Shown here piece by piece: positions 1 to 8,017 of a stretch of DNA of 30,779 nucleotides. Positions within the stretch are counted from its first letter, which is position 1; every line of letters begins with the position of its first letter. This DNA comes from Prevotellamassilia sp. Lineage in GTDB: Bacteria > Bacteroidota > Bacteroidia > Bacteroidales > Bacteroidaceae. The translations under genes were made by a program, and so were the position numbers. The stretch lies in contig VSQE01000028.1 of the NCBI GenBank assembly GCA_009775705.1, positions 1-30,779 on the forward strand. The letters run 5' to 3'. The notes under the pieces were generated by a model. That model made no database searches, had not been told where the DNA came from, and worked only from the letters and a program-made list of their open reading frames with translations.

Positions 1-677
1 GAGTGGACCGTCTGGTTCTCTCCTGCCCAAAGATGGATTCCTTCGGGCTTAATATCGCGGGCTTGGATGTATTTGATGTTGACGATGGGGCCAAGGTAGG
101 CGTTTGGGGCAATGCGGGCCATGAAGCGGGCCATGATGTCGAAACGCATCCTGCGATAGTCGGTTTCGTTGTTGTCATTATCTCCGTTTTCGTAACCGAT
201 ACCCCAGAACTCGGTGGGAAATGTATATACGTACAGGCGGTAGTCGAGTCTGTATTTGTCTTTGGGGAATATGTTGTTTCCCTTCAGGCCGATGAGCAGG
301 AAACCTTTTGTTGTCATGTCGCCGTAAAGGGATATGTTGGACCGCGGCAACAGTGAGTCGCTCCTGTCGGTGGAATAGGTGCCGGTGGCAACCATTCCCA
401 AGCCCAGTCCGGCTGTCGAGGAGTAATGGGGACCGGGCAGGAATCCGAAATCGAATTTTTTGTCGGGAGAGATCTTGTCGGAGTTTCTGAAATAGTTGAC
501 TACTTTGCGCAGCAATCCTTTTTGTTCGGTAGCGGGTGAGAGAGAGTCGGTCTGCGAAGCGATTTTTTGAGACACCTCTTCTGTTGGGATTGTAGCCGAT
601 GCTTTTGTGCCGGCAAGTTGAAGCCATGCCAACAGAAACAGGGTGATGCGCAGAATGTTTAAAGTACTTTTTTCCAT
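1..677 (-). CDS. BamA/TamA-like outer-membrane beta-barrel protein, truncated by the window edge
   Basis: A minus-strand frame opens with ATG at 677 and stays open to base 1, about 225 codons, so the C-terminal part lies outside the window. The N-terminus is a signal peptide (MEKSTLN, then a leucine-rich segment ending near TKASA). A short linker follows, then alternating strands rich in Gly, Tyr and Phe such as FGFLPGPHYSSTAGLGLGMV and YGDMTTKGFLLIGLKGNN, with FPTEFWGIGYENG further on. The pattern 'F.P.P..Y.S..GLGLG' is typical of the C-terminal Omp85/surface-antigen barrel of Bacteroidetes BamA/TamA-family proteins that lack POTRA repeats. It would sit in the outer membrane. Substrate or partner is not evident. 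A -7 element at 688-695 puts transcription start only a few bases before the ATG. It is divergent from the porin gene at 765. The family call is from residue pattern only. Confidence 0.7.
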   Translation of the reverse strand, partial: MEKSTLNILRITLFLLAWLQLAGTKASATIPTEEVSQKIASQTDSLSPATEQKGLLRKVVNYFRNSDKISPDKKFDFGFLPGPHYSSTAGLGLGMVATGTYSTDRSDSLLPRSNISLYGDMTTKGFLLIGLKGNNIFPKDKYRLDYRLYVYTFPTEFWGIGYENGDNDNNETDYRRMRFDIMARFMARIAPNAYLGPIVNIKYIQARDIKPEGIHLWAGENQTVH

Positions 678-687
678 GATGCGGATG

Positions 688-695
688 CAAAGTTA
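688..695 (-). promoter_or_regulatory. Bacteroides -7 element (TAACTTTG) for the barrel gene at 677
   Basis: The minus strand reads TAACTTTG, a full match to the Bacteroides housekeeping -7 consensus TAnnTTTG, ten bases before the ATG at 677. No clear TTTG -33 box is seen 19-21 bp upstream. The 5' leader would be only about 5-8 nt. Confidence 0.5.
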
Positions 696-728
696 GACAA
701 ACATTATGGTTTAGATATATTTTATTTG

Positions 729-736
729 TACTTTTG
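729..736 (+). promoter_or_regulatory. Bacteroides -7 element (TACTTTTG) for the porin gene
   Basis: TACTTTTG matches TAnnTTTG and lies 28 bp before the porin ATG at 765. A convincing -33 TTTG is not visible. It shares an 88-bp divergent intergenic region with the promoter of the barrel gene at 677. Confidence 0.5.
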
Positions 737-764
737 CACGTTCTATAACAGCTATTTTTAGAAG

Positions 765-1925
765 ATGAAACGAAAAATCTTTATTTTAACTTTTCTTGCC
801 CATTCGGTAATGGCATTTGGTGCGGCGGAATATCCGTATGATGCAGTTATGGATGCGGATTCTGTGCAGGGGGCCATATCGGATGCTCAGGACAAAAGAA
901 TGAAGTCTTTGTTGAAAAAGGCGGATCCGAGTATCAAGTTCGGAGGCTATGTTGTTGGAAAATATTCAGTCTCGGACCGTTCTGTTCCAAACAAGGCGGG
1001 AGAGGAATCCAACGGAGGCTTTGATCTGCGTTTTGTCCGGTTGTATCTGAACGGATATTGTTTTCAGGATTTTTATTACCGTTTGCAGATGGAGGTGAAT
1101 GATGCTCCGGGAACAGACAAAGGTCCCCGCGTTGTGGACGCGTTTGTAGAATGGCAGAAGTTTGATTTCGCGCAGATCAAGCTGGGACAGTTCAAACGTT
1201 CTTTCGGCTTTGAAAATCCTTATAGCCCTCTGGCAGTGGGTATGGGCACTTATTCCCAGGCAACAATGAAACTGGAGTCCATAGCTGACAGAAATGGTGA
1301 GCATAAAAGCTCGGGAAGGGATCTCGGTGTGCAGATTCAGGGAGACTTGTTTCCTTCGCGCGGCGATGGGCATAAATGGCTGCACTACCAGTTGGGCTTT
1401 TTTAATGGCCAAGGTATTAACCATACGGATAAAGACAATTTTAAGGATCTGATTGGGGGGCTGTGGATTTCTCCCGTAAAGAATCTGGCGATTGGAGGAT
1501 TCGGGTGGAATGGTAAATATACAAACGAGAATTATGATCCTGCAAATCCTAAACTTTTGCGGACGGTGTCCCGCAAGCGTTGGGGAGCTGGTATGAAGTA
1601 TGAGAGCGATTGGGCGATCCGGGGAGAGTATGTGTCTTCTGTTGGAGGAGTCATTACGAATGCCGCGGCTCCGGACCGCAGCAATGCGTGGTATGCTACT
1701 CTTGGTGTGCCGGTGATGAAGGATCTGAAAGTCTATACCCGTTGGGATTGTTATCGCGATGCCAAAACATGGAGTTCCCTGAAGACGGTCTATGGTCTGT
1801 CTGCCAATTATTTTTTGGGAAAGAATCTTATTTTCCAGGCCAACTACTCTTATACGGACGACCGCAATGTTTCGGTAGGTCGTCATTATAATACTTTCGA
1901 CATTCAGGTTTACGCCCGTTTCTGA
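765..1925 (+). CDS. Phosphate-selective porin (OprO/OprP-like)
   Basis: A 386-residue outer-membrane channel. The N-terminus is a signal peptide (MKRKIFILTFLAHSVMAFGA). The mature part has the family pattern: 'KFGGYVVGKYS' as the first strand, 'DLRFVRLYLNGYCFQDFYYRLQMEV' linking early strands, and 'DAFVEWQKFDFAQIKLGQFKRSFGFEN', the typical segment where the porin-P family narrows the pore. It ends with alternating strand residues and a terminal aromatic ('IQVYARF'), as expected for Bam-dependent barrel insertion. Length is normal for Bacteroidetes members. Substrate selectivity for phosphate or polyphosphate is known for Pseudomonas OprP/OprO; here it is inferred from family only. A PiT transporter 3.4 kb away is a plausible functional match. 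The gene is convergent with dnaG, with only 29 bp between the stops. Confidence 0.85.
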   Translation: MKRKIFILTFLAHSVMAFGAAEYPYDAVMDADSVQGAISDAQDKRMKSLLKKADPSIKFGGYVVGKYSVSDRSVPNKAGEESNGGFDLRFVRLYLNGYCFQDFYYRLQMEVNDAPGTDKGPRVVDAFVEWQKFDFAQIKLGQFKRSFGFENPYSPLAVGMGTYSQATMKLESIADRNGEHKSSGRDLGVQIQGDLFPSRGDGHKWLHYQLGFFNGQGINHTDKDNFKDLIGGLWISPVKNLAIGGFGWNGKYTNENYDPANPKLLRTVSRKRWGAGMKYESDWAIRGEYVSSVGGVITNAAAPDRSNAWYATLGVPVMKDLKVYTRWDCYRDAKTWSSLKTVYGLSANYFLGKNLIFQANYSYTDDRNVSVGRHYNTFDIQVYARF

Positions 1926-1954
1926 TATTTGGAAGCAGTTCGCTCGGATTCTTT

Positions 1955-3910
1955 TTAGGGCATGATCACACGATCGCCCAGAATCTGGGCGAATTGTTTT
2001 TCTATTTCACAAAGTTCCTTGTATCGGGACATGATGGCAAGGCATTTTTCAGAGTCGTTCATTATTTCAGGAGAACGAAGTTGCATCAGAAGTTTTTTCA
2101 TTTCTTCCTTTATTTCCGTATTCTTGAAATCATGGAGTAAACGGGGTACCAGTTCCTGTAACCGGTCTTTGTCCTCTGTAAATCCGATTTGTTGCCTCTG
2201 GCTTAGTTGGAAACGGTCTTCGCATAGCTGTGCGGCGGTCTTGCTGATTTCAGCATCGGGGTGAGCCAGAAAATAATTCAGGGCATGGAAGTCTTCGTTC
2301 CGGCAGTGACTGGCAGCCTCATTTAGCATTCTCTGAAAAAGGGGAGAGTGCATTTCCAGACCATCCGCTTCCAGATCAGATGCAATGAAAGCGGCGACTT
2401 TGATGTCCGAATCGTCTTCGGCCTTGAACAAAACCTGTTCGCCGAAGCGTACAATGATCCGGACCAGTAATTCTTCTTCTTTCCGCGTGGTTGCCGGTTG
2501 GGAGCCGATGCTACTTGGTGACGGGTCAGGCGTCGTGACACCCGCCTCCTCATTTTCTCCTGTTCCTTCAGATTTTTGTGCGGAGGCAGTGCGCTCGGAT
2601 TTCGCTTTCTCTTTTTTTATTTTTGCAATTTCGCTGACGACAAGTTGTTCGCTGATTCCCAGCATAGAGGCACATTCCTTGGCATACATCTGCCTTATGA
2701 TACGGTCCGGAATGACCGAGATGCTGTTTACGACATCTTGGATCAGGCCTGCCCGTTTGATGGGGTCGTTTCCGGAATCTTCAAGCAATAGTCCGGTCTT
2801 GAAGCGGATGAAGTCAACCTGATGTTGTTCCAGATATTCCTGAAATCCGGCGGCGTTGTGTTTACGCGCAAAACTGTCAGGGTCATCTCCGTCGGGAAGT
2901 AAAAGCACCTTGATATTCATCCCTTCGGCAAGAAGCATGTCGATGCCCCGAAGACTTGCCTTGATTCCGGCGCTGTCGCCATCGTATAGAACCGTAATGT
3001 TATTGGTGAACCGATGAATCAGTCTGATTTGCCCTTCGGTCAATGAGGTTCCCGAAGAGGCAACAACGTTTTCGATGCCGCTTTGGTGCATGGAAATCAC
3101 ATCAGTATAACCTTCTACCAGAAAACAGCGATTTTGCTTTACGATAGCGTGTTTGGCCTGATATAGTCCGTAGAGTTCCTTGCTTTTGCTGTAGATTATC
3201 GACTCCGGGGAGTTTACGTATTTGGCCAGCTTCTTGTCGGAAGAAAGGATACGTCCGCCAAAGGCGACAACTTTGCCGGATATGGTATGTACGGGAAAGA
3301 TTACCCGGCCGTGATAGCGGTCAAGCAGTCTTCCGTCATCCGTTCGGAAACACAGCCCGGTCTTTAATAATAATTCCGGGTTGAAACCTTTTTGTTGTGC
3401 TTCGCGGGCTAAAGCGTCGCGCGATGGCAGCGCAAAGCCTAATTGGAATTTTTGAATGATATCATCCCTGAATCCGCGGTTGCGGAAATAAGCCATACCG
3501 ATAGCAACACCGTCCACGTGATTGTGCAGCAGATTTATGAAATAGTCACGTGCCCATTCATTTATGACGAATAGGCTCTCGCGGGCGGAAGCGGCAACTT
3601 TTTCTTCATCGGTCAGTTCTTTGTCCTGAACCTCTATACCGTATTTGTTTCCCAGCCATTTAATGGCTTCGGGGTAGGTCATCTGTTCGTGCTCCATGAT
3701 GAAATGGACGGCGTTCCCTCCCTTGCCGCAGGAAAAGCATTTACATAATTGCTTGGACGGGGAAACTACGAAGCTCGGAGTTTTCTCATTGTGGAACGGA
3801 CAGAGCCCTTTGTAGTTCACGCCGGCTTTGCGTAAGGTGACAAAGTCCTTTACCACGTCCACAATGTCCGCGGCTTCCATAACTCTACTGATGGTTGCAC
3901 TATCTATCAT
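1955..3910 (-). CDS. dnaG: DNA primase DnaG
   Basis: Synthesises RNA primers at the replication fork. The N-terminal CHC2 zinc-binding domain shows C37, H40, C58 and C61 (CPFHNEKTPSF, then CFSCGKGG). The catalytic core follows. The TOPRIM domain carries 'FLVEGYTDVISMHQSGI' (catalytic Glu) and 'LYDGDSAGIKASLRGID' (DxD-type metal site) with 'LPDGDDPDSF'. Downstream is a charged, Pro/Ser-rich linker (KSERTASAQKSEGTGENEEA region) and a diverged C-terminal helicase-binding domain. I chose the ATG at 3910 (MIDSATISRV), which matches the normal DnaG N-terminus; a TTG four codons upstream extends the frame but falls inside the promoter -7 element. About 651 residues, slightly long for the family because of the linker. 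Confidence 0.97.
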   Translation of the reverse strand: MIDSATISRVMEAADIVDVVKDFVTLRKAGVNYKGLCPFHNEKTPSFVVSPSKQLCKCFSCGKGGNAVHFIMEHEQMTYPEAIKWLGNKYGIEVQDKELTDEEKVAASARESLFVINEWARDYFINLLHNHVDGVAIGMAYFRNRGFRDDIIQKFQLGFALPSRDALAREAQQKGFNPELLLKTGLCFRTDDGRLLDRYHGRVIFPVHTISGKVVAFGGRILSSDKKLAKYVNSPESIIYSKSKELYGLYQAKHAIVKQNRCFLVEGYTDVISMHQSGIENVVASSGTSLTEGQIRLIHRFTNNITVLYDGDSAGIKASLRGIDMLLAEGMNIKVLLLPDGDDPDSFARKHNAAGFQEYLEQHQVDFIRFKTGLLLEDSGNDPIKRAGLIQDVVNSISVIPDRIIRQMYAKECASMLGISEQLVVSEIAKIKKEKAKSERTASAQKSEGTGENEEAGVTTPDPSPSSIGSQPATTRKEEELLVRIIVRFGEQVLFKAEDDSDIKVAAFIASDLEADGLEMHSPLFQRMLNEAASHCRNEDFHALNYFLAHPDAEISKTAAQLCEDRFQLSQRQQIGFTEDKDRLQELVPRLLHDFKNTEIKEEMKKLLMQLRSPEIMNDSEKCLAIMSRYKELCEIEKQFAQILGDRVIMP

Positions 3911-3919
3911 GACAAAGTA

Positions 3920-3927
3920 CAAAGATA
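3920..3927 (-). promoter_or_regulatory. Bacteroides -7 element (TATCTTTG) of dnaG
   Basis: The minus strand reads TATCTTTG, ending ten bases upstream of the dnaG ATG (3910). If transcription starts 4-7 bases after this element, the dnaG mRNA has a leader of only a few nucleotides. No good -33 TTTG is visible. Confidence 0.5.
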
Positions 3928-3960
3928 CTCAAATATATTAGCATTGTGAGGCTGTAAAAT

Positions 3961-3993
3961 AAAAAAACTACAATCATCGATTGTAGTTTTTTT
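3961..3993 (-). terminator. Intrinsic terminator after tRNA-Cys
   Basis: A perfect 15-bp inverted repeat (A7-CTACAATC, loop ATC, GATTGTAG-T7) four bases beyond the end of tRNA-Cys. Read on the minus strand it gives a hairpin followed by a U tract. The symmetry makes it potentially bidirectional, although no plus-strand gene ends here. Confidence 0.85.
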
Positions 3994-3996
3994 GTG

Positions 3997-4067
3997 AGGT
4001 ACCCAGCAGATTCGAACTGCTGTACACGGTTTTGCAGACCGCTACCTAGCCACTCGGTCAGGGTACC
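3997..4067 (-). tRNA. tRNA-Cys (anticodon GCA)
   Basis: The minus strand folds as a 71-nt cloverleaf. The acceptor stem pairs GGTACCC with GGGTACC. The anticodon stem GCGGT/ACCGT encloses the loop CTGCAAA, which gives anticodon GCA. The T arm reads CAGCAG-TTCGAAT-CTGCTG. The discriminator base is U73, which is the identity base for cysteinyl-tRNA synthetase. The CCA end is not encoded (CAC follows). Its own promoter lies at 4087-4117 and a terminator at 3961-3993, so it is a single-gene transcription unit. Confidence 0.95.
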
Positions 4068-4086
4068 ATTTTCTTGATTTCGAGTG

Positions 4087-4117
4087 CAAAGTTAATGCTA
4101 TTTTTTGAAATCACAAA
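4087..4117 (-). promoter_or_regulatory. Full Bacteroides promoter (-33 TTTG, -7 TAACTTTG) of tRNA-Cys
   Basis: On the minus strand TTTG (4114-4117) is separated by 19 bp from TAACTTTG (4087-4094). This is the best full match to the Bacteroides TTTG-N19/21-TAnnTTTG promoter seen in the window. It sits 20 bp upstream of the mature tRNA 5' end. Confidence 0.75.
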
Positions 4118-4278
4118 CTTTTCTGCTATTTTTTTTCAATTTACATGGAATGGAGCAGTTTTTGCAGGGCGTGTTTCTTCGTATATTCAAAATGCTGGAA
4201 TACGTGCGCGCGACTATATATATCAGTGCGCAGGCCGTAAGTATATATATGACGATAGCCTGCATAGGATAATTTGAT

Positions 4279-5079
4279 TTAGAGTTCGTAAAGCCGGCTC
4301 GGTACGGTTCTTTTCAAAACCTCCAGTTCCAGTCCGTTTCCCAAAGGAGCACCGGCGTCGATCAGAGCGCTTTCTATTGTTTTGCGGGCTAACTCCGGAT
4401 GATTGTTTTCTTCACTCAGATGGCACAGCCAGATATGGTGTATGTCAGGGGTAAGGTGGAGGGCCAGATTCCGGGCAGTCTCGTTGTTGCTCAGGTGGCC
4501 TTTGGTGCTGGTTATCCGTGTTTTCAGGTAGCGGGGGTAGGGGCCGTTTTCGAGCATGTCCGCATCGTGGTTGGCTTCGATGACAAGGTAATTGCTTTTC
4601 GATATGTACCGGGTCATTTCGTCCGTAAAAGTACCTGCGTCCGTAATGATACAGAAAGTGACATTTTGATATTGTATGAAATATCCGTTGTTGTCGCTAC
4701 TGTCATGGGGTACATGAAAGGGGGTAATCTGGAACGGACCTATATATACCGGTTCTCCTTGCTGCAGAATCCGTACTTCGCTTTTGTTTATTTTCTTTTT
4801 CATGAAGTAGTTACGGTCCATACCTTTGTGTACGGCTTCCGAAGTATAGACCGGAATATGAAATTCCTGACTTAACACCCCGGCAGATTTGATGTGGTCC
4901 GTATGATCATGTGTGATAAGCTGTGCCCGAATTTCGTTTATTGATAATCCGTAATCGCGGAAATGCTTTTTGAAAGTCCGGAAACTGATGCCTAAATCAA
5001 TCACTATACCGAAACCTTCCGCATTCAGATAGTAGCAGTTTCCGCTGCTGCCGCTGCCCAGACAGATAAATTTTATCAT
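4279..5079 (-). CDS. MBL-fold metallo-hydrolase of the WalJ/YycJ family
   Basis: About 266 residues from the ATG at 5079. The protein begins MIKFICLGSGSSGNCYYL, the standard start of YycJ/WalJ proteins; the 14 codons upstream in the frame do not match and overlap the promoter. The metallo-beta-lactamase signature HxHxDH is present as THDHTDH, followed by 'TPFHVPHDSSDNNGYFI', 'ITDAGTFTDEM', 'VIEANHDADML' and 'LCHLSEENNHPE', which supply further metal ligands. Some members are reported to have 5'-3' exonuclease activity on DNA; the exact role in Bacteroidetes is inferred. It stands alone, divergent from the phosphate transporter. The roughly 200 bp between its stop and tRNA-Cys hold no gene that I can support. 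Confidence 0.85.
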   Translation of the reverse strand: MIKFICLGSGSSGNCYYLNAEGFGIVIDLGISFRTFKKHFRDYGLSINEIRAQLITHDHTDHIKSAGVLSQEFHIPVYTSEAVHKGMDRNYFMKKKINKSEVRILQQGEPVYIGPFQITPFHVPHDSSDNNGYFIQYQNVTFCIITDAGTFTDEMTRYISKSNYLVIEANHDADMLENGPYPRYLKTRITSTKGHLSNNETARNLALHLTPDIHHIWLCHLSEENNHPELARKTIESALIDAGAPLGNGLELEVLKRTVPSRLYEL

Positions 5080-5109
5080 AATGACGCTAACTTCCGTTTT
5101 TGTGAAAGG

Positions 5110-5117
5110 CAAAGATA
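5110..5117 (-). promoter_or_regulatory. Bacteroides -7 element (TATCTTTG) for the WalJ-like gene
   Basis: The minus strand reads TATCTTTG 30 bases before the ATG at 5079. The expected -33 position has only TTTT, so the -33 match is weak. Confidence 0.5.
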
Positions 5118-5264
5118 GCAATAAAAAATGATTTTCCGAAAAGTTGTCGGGATTTGTGCATTCTGAAGGGTGACCTTTTTTGTTGACTTTTTGGGTTGAC
5201 GAACAATATGGAGATTGGCAATATAAAAAGCCGGGCTTTTTTTATTTTAATTCAAATAATAACT

Positions 5265-5272
5265 TATCTTTG
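5265..5272 (+). promoter_or_regulatory. Bacteroides -7 element (TATCTTTG) for the PiT gene
   Basis: TATCTTTG lies 26 bp before the ATG at 5299. The -33 region reads T-rich without an exact TTTG. A small A/T hairpin (AAAAAGC-CGG-GCTTTTT, 5225-5241) lies just upstream; it resembles a weak terminator but no plus-strand gene ends before it. Confidence 0.5.
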
Positions 5273-5298
5273 CAAGCAAATTTTAATTTTGAAGTCCC

Positions 5299-7545
5299 AT
5301 GGATATATTTTATCTTGGAGTTTTATGTTTTCTTTTCATCTTGGCAATCTTTGATTTGTCTGTAGGAGTAGCCAATGATGCCGTAAATTTTTTAAGTCCT
5401 GCGGTTGGAGCAAAGTCCGCTAAGTTCAAAACGATTCTGCTTGTGGCTGCCATTGGCATTTTTGTCGGTGCTTCCACAAGTAGTGGTATGATGGACATTG
5501 CACGTCATGGAATATTGAATCCTACCCAATATGCTTTTGATGATGTGATGTGCATATTTTTGAGTGTGGCTGCCACCGATGTGATTTTGTTGGATATATT
5601 CAACACATTGGGAATGCCTACTTCAACTACAGTCTCAATGGTGTTCGGACTTTTAGGGGGTAGTTCTGCTCTTGCCATGTCCAAGATTCTTCAAGGCGGA
5701 GTGACCTATGCGGAGCTGATTAATACGGACAAGGCCCTTTCGGTGATTATCGGTATATTCCTTTCAGTTGCTGTCGCTTTTGTCTTCGGTTTTATAGTGA
5801 TGTGGTTGTCGCGTCTGATCTTTACATTTAATTATAAAAAGCATTTGCGTTGGAGCATTGCATTGTTTGGCGGAATTTCGATTACTTCCATTTTCTATTT
5901 TTTGCTGGTAAGCGGTCTCAAAGGTTCGCGTTTGTTGGTTTCAATAGGATGGACCCCCCAATGGATCGAAGCAAATAATCTGCTGATACTCGGCTCATGT
6001 CTTGCAGTGTTCACTTTGTTGATGGAGATTCTCCATCTGTTCAGGGTCAACATATTTCGTATTATTGTTCTGTTTGGAACATTTTCATTGGCGATGGCTT
6101 TTGCCGGAAACGACTTGGTAAACTTTATTGGAACACCGTTGGCAGGATTGGAGTCTTATCTTGATTTTACTGCCAATGGAAATGGGATGTCTGCCGATTA
6201 CTATAAAATGGATGTATTGGCGGGAGAATCTCATTTGCCGGGTAAACAATGGTTCCTTATAGCGGCTGGCGTGATCATGACAGTGGCTATCTGTACTTCC
6301 AAGAAAGCTCAGAAGGTGGTCGAGACAACAGTCAATCTGTCGAGACAAGATGATGGAGAAGAAGTCTTCAGCTCCTCAAAGATTGCCAGAAAAACCGTGC
6401 GAAGTGTTTTGAATACAACATCGGTCATTAGTAAATATGTGCCGGTCTCTATCAAGAATTGGGTGGATATGCGCTTTAACTCAGAGGATGCGGTGTTGGA
6501 TGAAGGTGTTGCTTTTGATCAGGTCCGGGCATCTGTGAATTTAGTGCTGGCAGGATTGCTCATTGTGGTGGGAACAGCGTTGCAATTGCCGTTGTCTACT
6601 ACGTACGTTGCTTTTATGGTGGCCATGGGTTCGTCTCTTGCAGATCGTGCGTGGGGACGTGAGACGGCGGTTTACCGGATAACAGGTGTTATAACCGTGA
6701 TTGGAGGATGGTTTATTACGGCTGGAGCTGCATTTATTATGAGCTTTATCATTGCAACTTTGAATCACCTGGGTGGAATTGTTTCCATGCTGTTCGTAAT
6801 AGGGGTGCTGGCTTTTGTGCTTATCAATAACAACCGTAAGTTTAAGAAAAAACAAGAGACGGAAACTGTTGATACTCTGTTTCGTAAGTTGGTGCGTAGT
6901 CACGACAAACAGGAAGTATGGGCTATGCTGGTACAACATGTCAGGGAGACACAGGGTAGTATGATCGCCTTTTCCCGGGCCGCATACCGGGATATTACGG
7001 GTGGTTTGATGTATGAGAATATCAAGTCGCTGCGTCAGGCAAGCAATAGTATCGAGAGCCAGAAAAGTATGTGGAAACGATACCGAAGAAAAGAAATACT
7101 GGGTATGCGGAAAATAGATTATTTACAGGCTGTAGAAAAAAACACGTGGTTTCACTTGGGGTGCAATAACTGTTCACAGATTATTTACTGTCTGAAACGT
7201 ATGTTGGAGCCTTGTGTAGAGCATGTGGATAATAACTTCAGTCCGTTGCCTCAGAATTATGTGGAAGAGTTTATACCGATATGTAATGAGGTGGATCGGT
7301 TGTTCGACAATGTAGAGCGAATGATTGTTTCCGGAGATTTTACGGGGGCCGATGAGGTTTTGGTTGAGGGTAATGCTCTTAAAAGCCGCATTTCTCAGGT
7401 TCGTCACCAGCAGCAGGACCGCATACAGCGGGAGGACAGCAATATAAAAATATCCCTTTTGTATCTCAATACCTTGCAGGAAACACAGGAGCTGATCAGT
7501 ATGGTGCGTCATCTCTTACGGGCCAGCAAACGTTTCCAGAGTTAA
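5299..7545 (+). CDS. PiT-family inorganic phosphate transporter with C-terminal PhoU-like domain
   Basis: A 748-residue inner-membrane phosphate permease. Residues 1 to about 515 form the PHO4 permease with the inverted-repeat signatures: 'GVANDAVNFLSPAVGA' near residue 24, and 'AFAGNDLVNFIGTPLAGLES' (GND motif) around residue 265. Many hydrophobic segments are visible, the last being 'GGIVSMLFVIGVLAFVLI'. A basic linker (NNNRKFKKKQE) leads to about 210 soluble, helical residues with the PhoU-like look ('LRQASNSIESQKSMWKR', 'CLKRMLEPCVEHVDNN', 'LYLNTLQETQELISMVRHLL'). PiT-PhoU fusions are common in Bacteroidetes; the PhoU part probably tunes transport. Energy coupling (H+ or Na+) cannot be read from the sequence. 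It is a single gene, convergent with the PqqD-like gene, with a repeat array between them. Confidence 0.93.
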   Translation: MDIFYLGVLCFLFILAIFDLSVGVANDAVNFLSPAVGAKSAKFKTILLVAAIGIFVGASTSSGMMDIARHGILNPTQYAFDDVMCIFLSVAATDVILLDIFNTLGMPTSTTVSMVFGLLGGSSALAMSKILQGGVTYAELINTDKALSVIIGIFLSVAVAFVFGFIVMWLSRLIFTFNYKKHLRWSIALFGGISITSIFYFLLVSGLKGSRLLVSIGWTPQWIEANNLLILGSCLAVFTLLMEILHLFRVNIFRIIVLFGTFSLAMAFAGNDLVNFIGTPLAGLESYLDFTANGNGMSADYYKMDVLAGESHLPGKQWFLIAAGVIMTVAICTSKKAQKVVETTVNLSRQDDGEEVFSSSKIARKTVRSVLNTTSVISKYVPVSIKNWVDMRFNSEDAVLDEGVAFDQVRASVNLVLAGLLIVVGTALQLPLSTTYVAFMVAMGSSLADRAWGRETAVYRITGVITVIGGWFITAGAAFIMSFIIATLNHLGGIVSMLFVIGVLAFVLINNNRKFKKKQETETVDTLFRKLVRSHDKQEVWAMLVQHVRETQGSMIAFSRAAYRDITGGLMYENIKSLRQASNSIESQKSMWKRYRRKEILGMRKIDYLQAVEKNTWFHLGCNNCSQIIYCLKRMLEPCVEHVDNNFSPLPQNYVEEFIPICNEVDRLFDNVERMIVSGDFTGADEVLVEGNALKSRISQVRHQQQDRIQREDSNIKISLLYLNTLQETQELISMVRHLLRASKRFQS

Positions 7546-7650
7546 GGGATTGCGGTTATGGCTTGCCTGAAGAAAGTCTGCAACGATTTCTTTTCGCAGA
7601 AAAGTCAGGACAGTTGTAAGAATTATTCTCAACGGGCAGATACCCGGCAA

Positions 7651-7717
7651 TTTTTTTACAAGGCGTGTAAAACTTTTTACATGCCTTGTAAAAGTTTTTA
7701 CACGCCTTGTGAAAATT
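7651..7717. repeat. 21-bp-periodic palindromic repeat array (3 units, R-F-F)
   Basis: Three copies of an 11-bp core (ACATGCCTTGT or variants) start at 7658 (inverted, ACAAGGCGTGT), 7679 and 7700 (ACACGCCTTGT), exactly 21 bp apart. Each unit is a dyad with arms TTTTTACA and TGTAAAAA around an asymmetric TGCCT centre. The array sits between convergent genes, 20 bp from the end of the PqqD-like gene, so it may act as a bidirectional terminator or a protein-binding array. The same family recurs at 30387-30449, and a decayed copy lies at about 23809-23845. Confidence 0.85.
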
Positions 7718-7736
7718 TCTCAGAAATAGCGAATGT

Positions 7737-8012
7737 CTATTCGGCGGAAACAAGTCCCAGCGACTTCCATTCTTTTATCATTGAATGGATGTCCTTTGCA
7801 GCTACGTCCTGACTCACTTCATATTCTTCGCAGAGCAGATGAACCAAATCCTCTTCTGTAAAAGATTCCATTTCAGAGGAAGCCTTCCAAAGGAAAGCCG
7901 CACTTTCGTTGAGATTGATCATCTTGCTGAAATCCAAATTTTCCAGTCCCTGCGCAATGATAACCTTTTCGCCGCAAACATCGCGTAGCTCAAATCCGTT
8001 TTTTATTTTCAT
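7737..8012 (-). CDS. PqqD-family protein (RiPP recognition element fold)
   Basis: A 91-residue protein with the PqqD pattern: 'NGFELRDVCGEKVIIAQGLENLDFSKMINLNESAAFLWKA', then 'FTEEDLVHLLCEEYEV' and 'AAKDIHSMIKEWKSLGLV'. PqqD folds are winged-helix domains that bind leader peptides of ribosomally made, modified peptides (RREs). In Bacteroidetes, stand-alone members are often found next to an HprK-like kinase and an S24/S26 peptidase, as here. It is the last gene of a tight set: five bases separate it from the peptidase gene. No radical-SAM enzyme, B-type protease, ABC exporter or clear precursor peptide is seen nearby, so the peptide it serves, if any, is unknown. The family call is good, the function inferred. 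Confidence 0.8.
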   Translation of the reverse strand: MKIKNGFELRDVCGEKVIIAQGLENLDFSKMINLNESAAFLWKASSEMESFTEEDLVHLLCEEYEVSQDVAAKDIHSMIKEWKSLGLVSAE

Positions 8013-8017
8013 AATGC

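Noticed and set aside
178..690. 170-codon minus-strand frame at the left edge
   Set aside because: It is an out-of-frame shadow (basic, Arg/His-rich) of the truncated barrel gene, whose true frame starts at 677 and has a signal peptide and barrel strands.
4074..4277. 67-codon frame between tRNA-Cys and the WalJ-like gene
   Set aside because: It overlaps the tRNA promoter on the other strand, has no signal or domain pattern, and no promoter of its own.
7556..7753. Small minus-strand frame with KACKxFY heptads downstream of the PqqD-like gene, as a possible modified-peptide precursor
   Set aside because: The heptads are simply the 21-bp intergenic repeat translated; the same peptide pattern arises at 30387-30449, where there are no peptide-modification genes.
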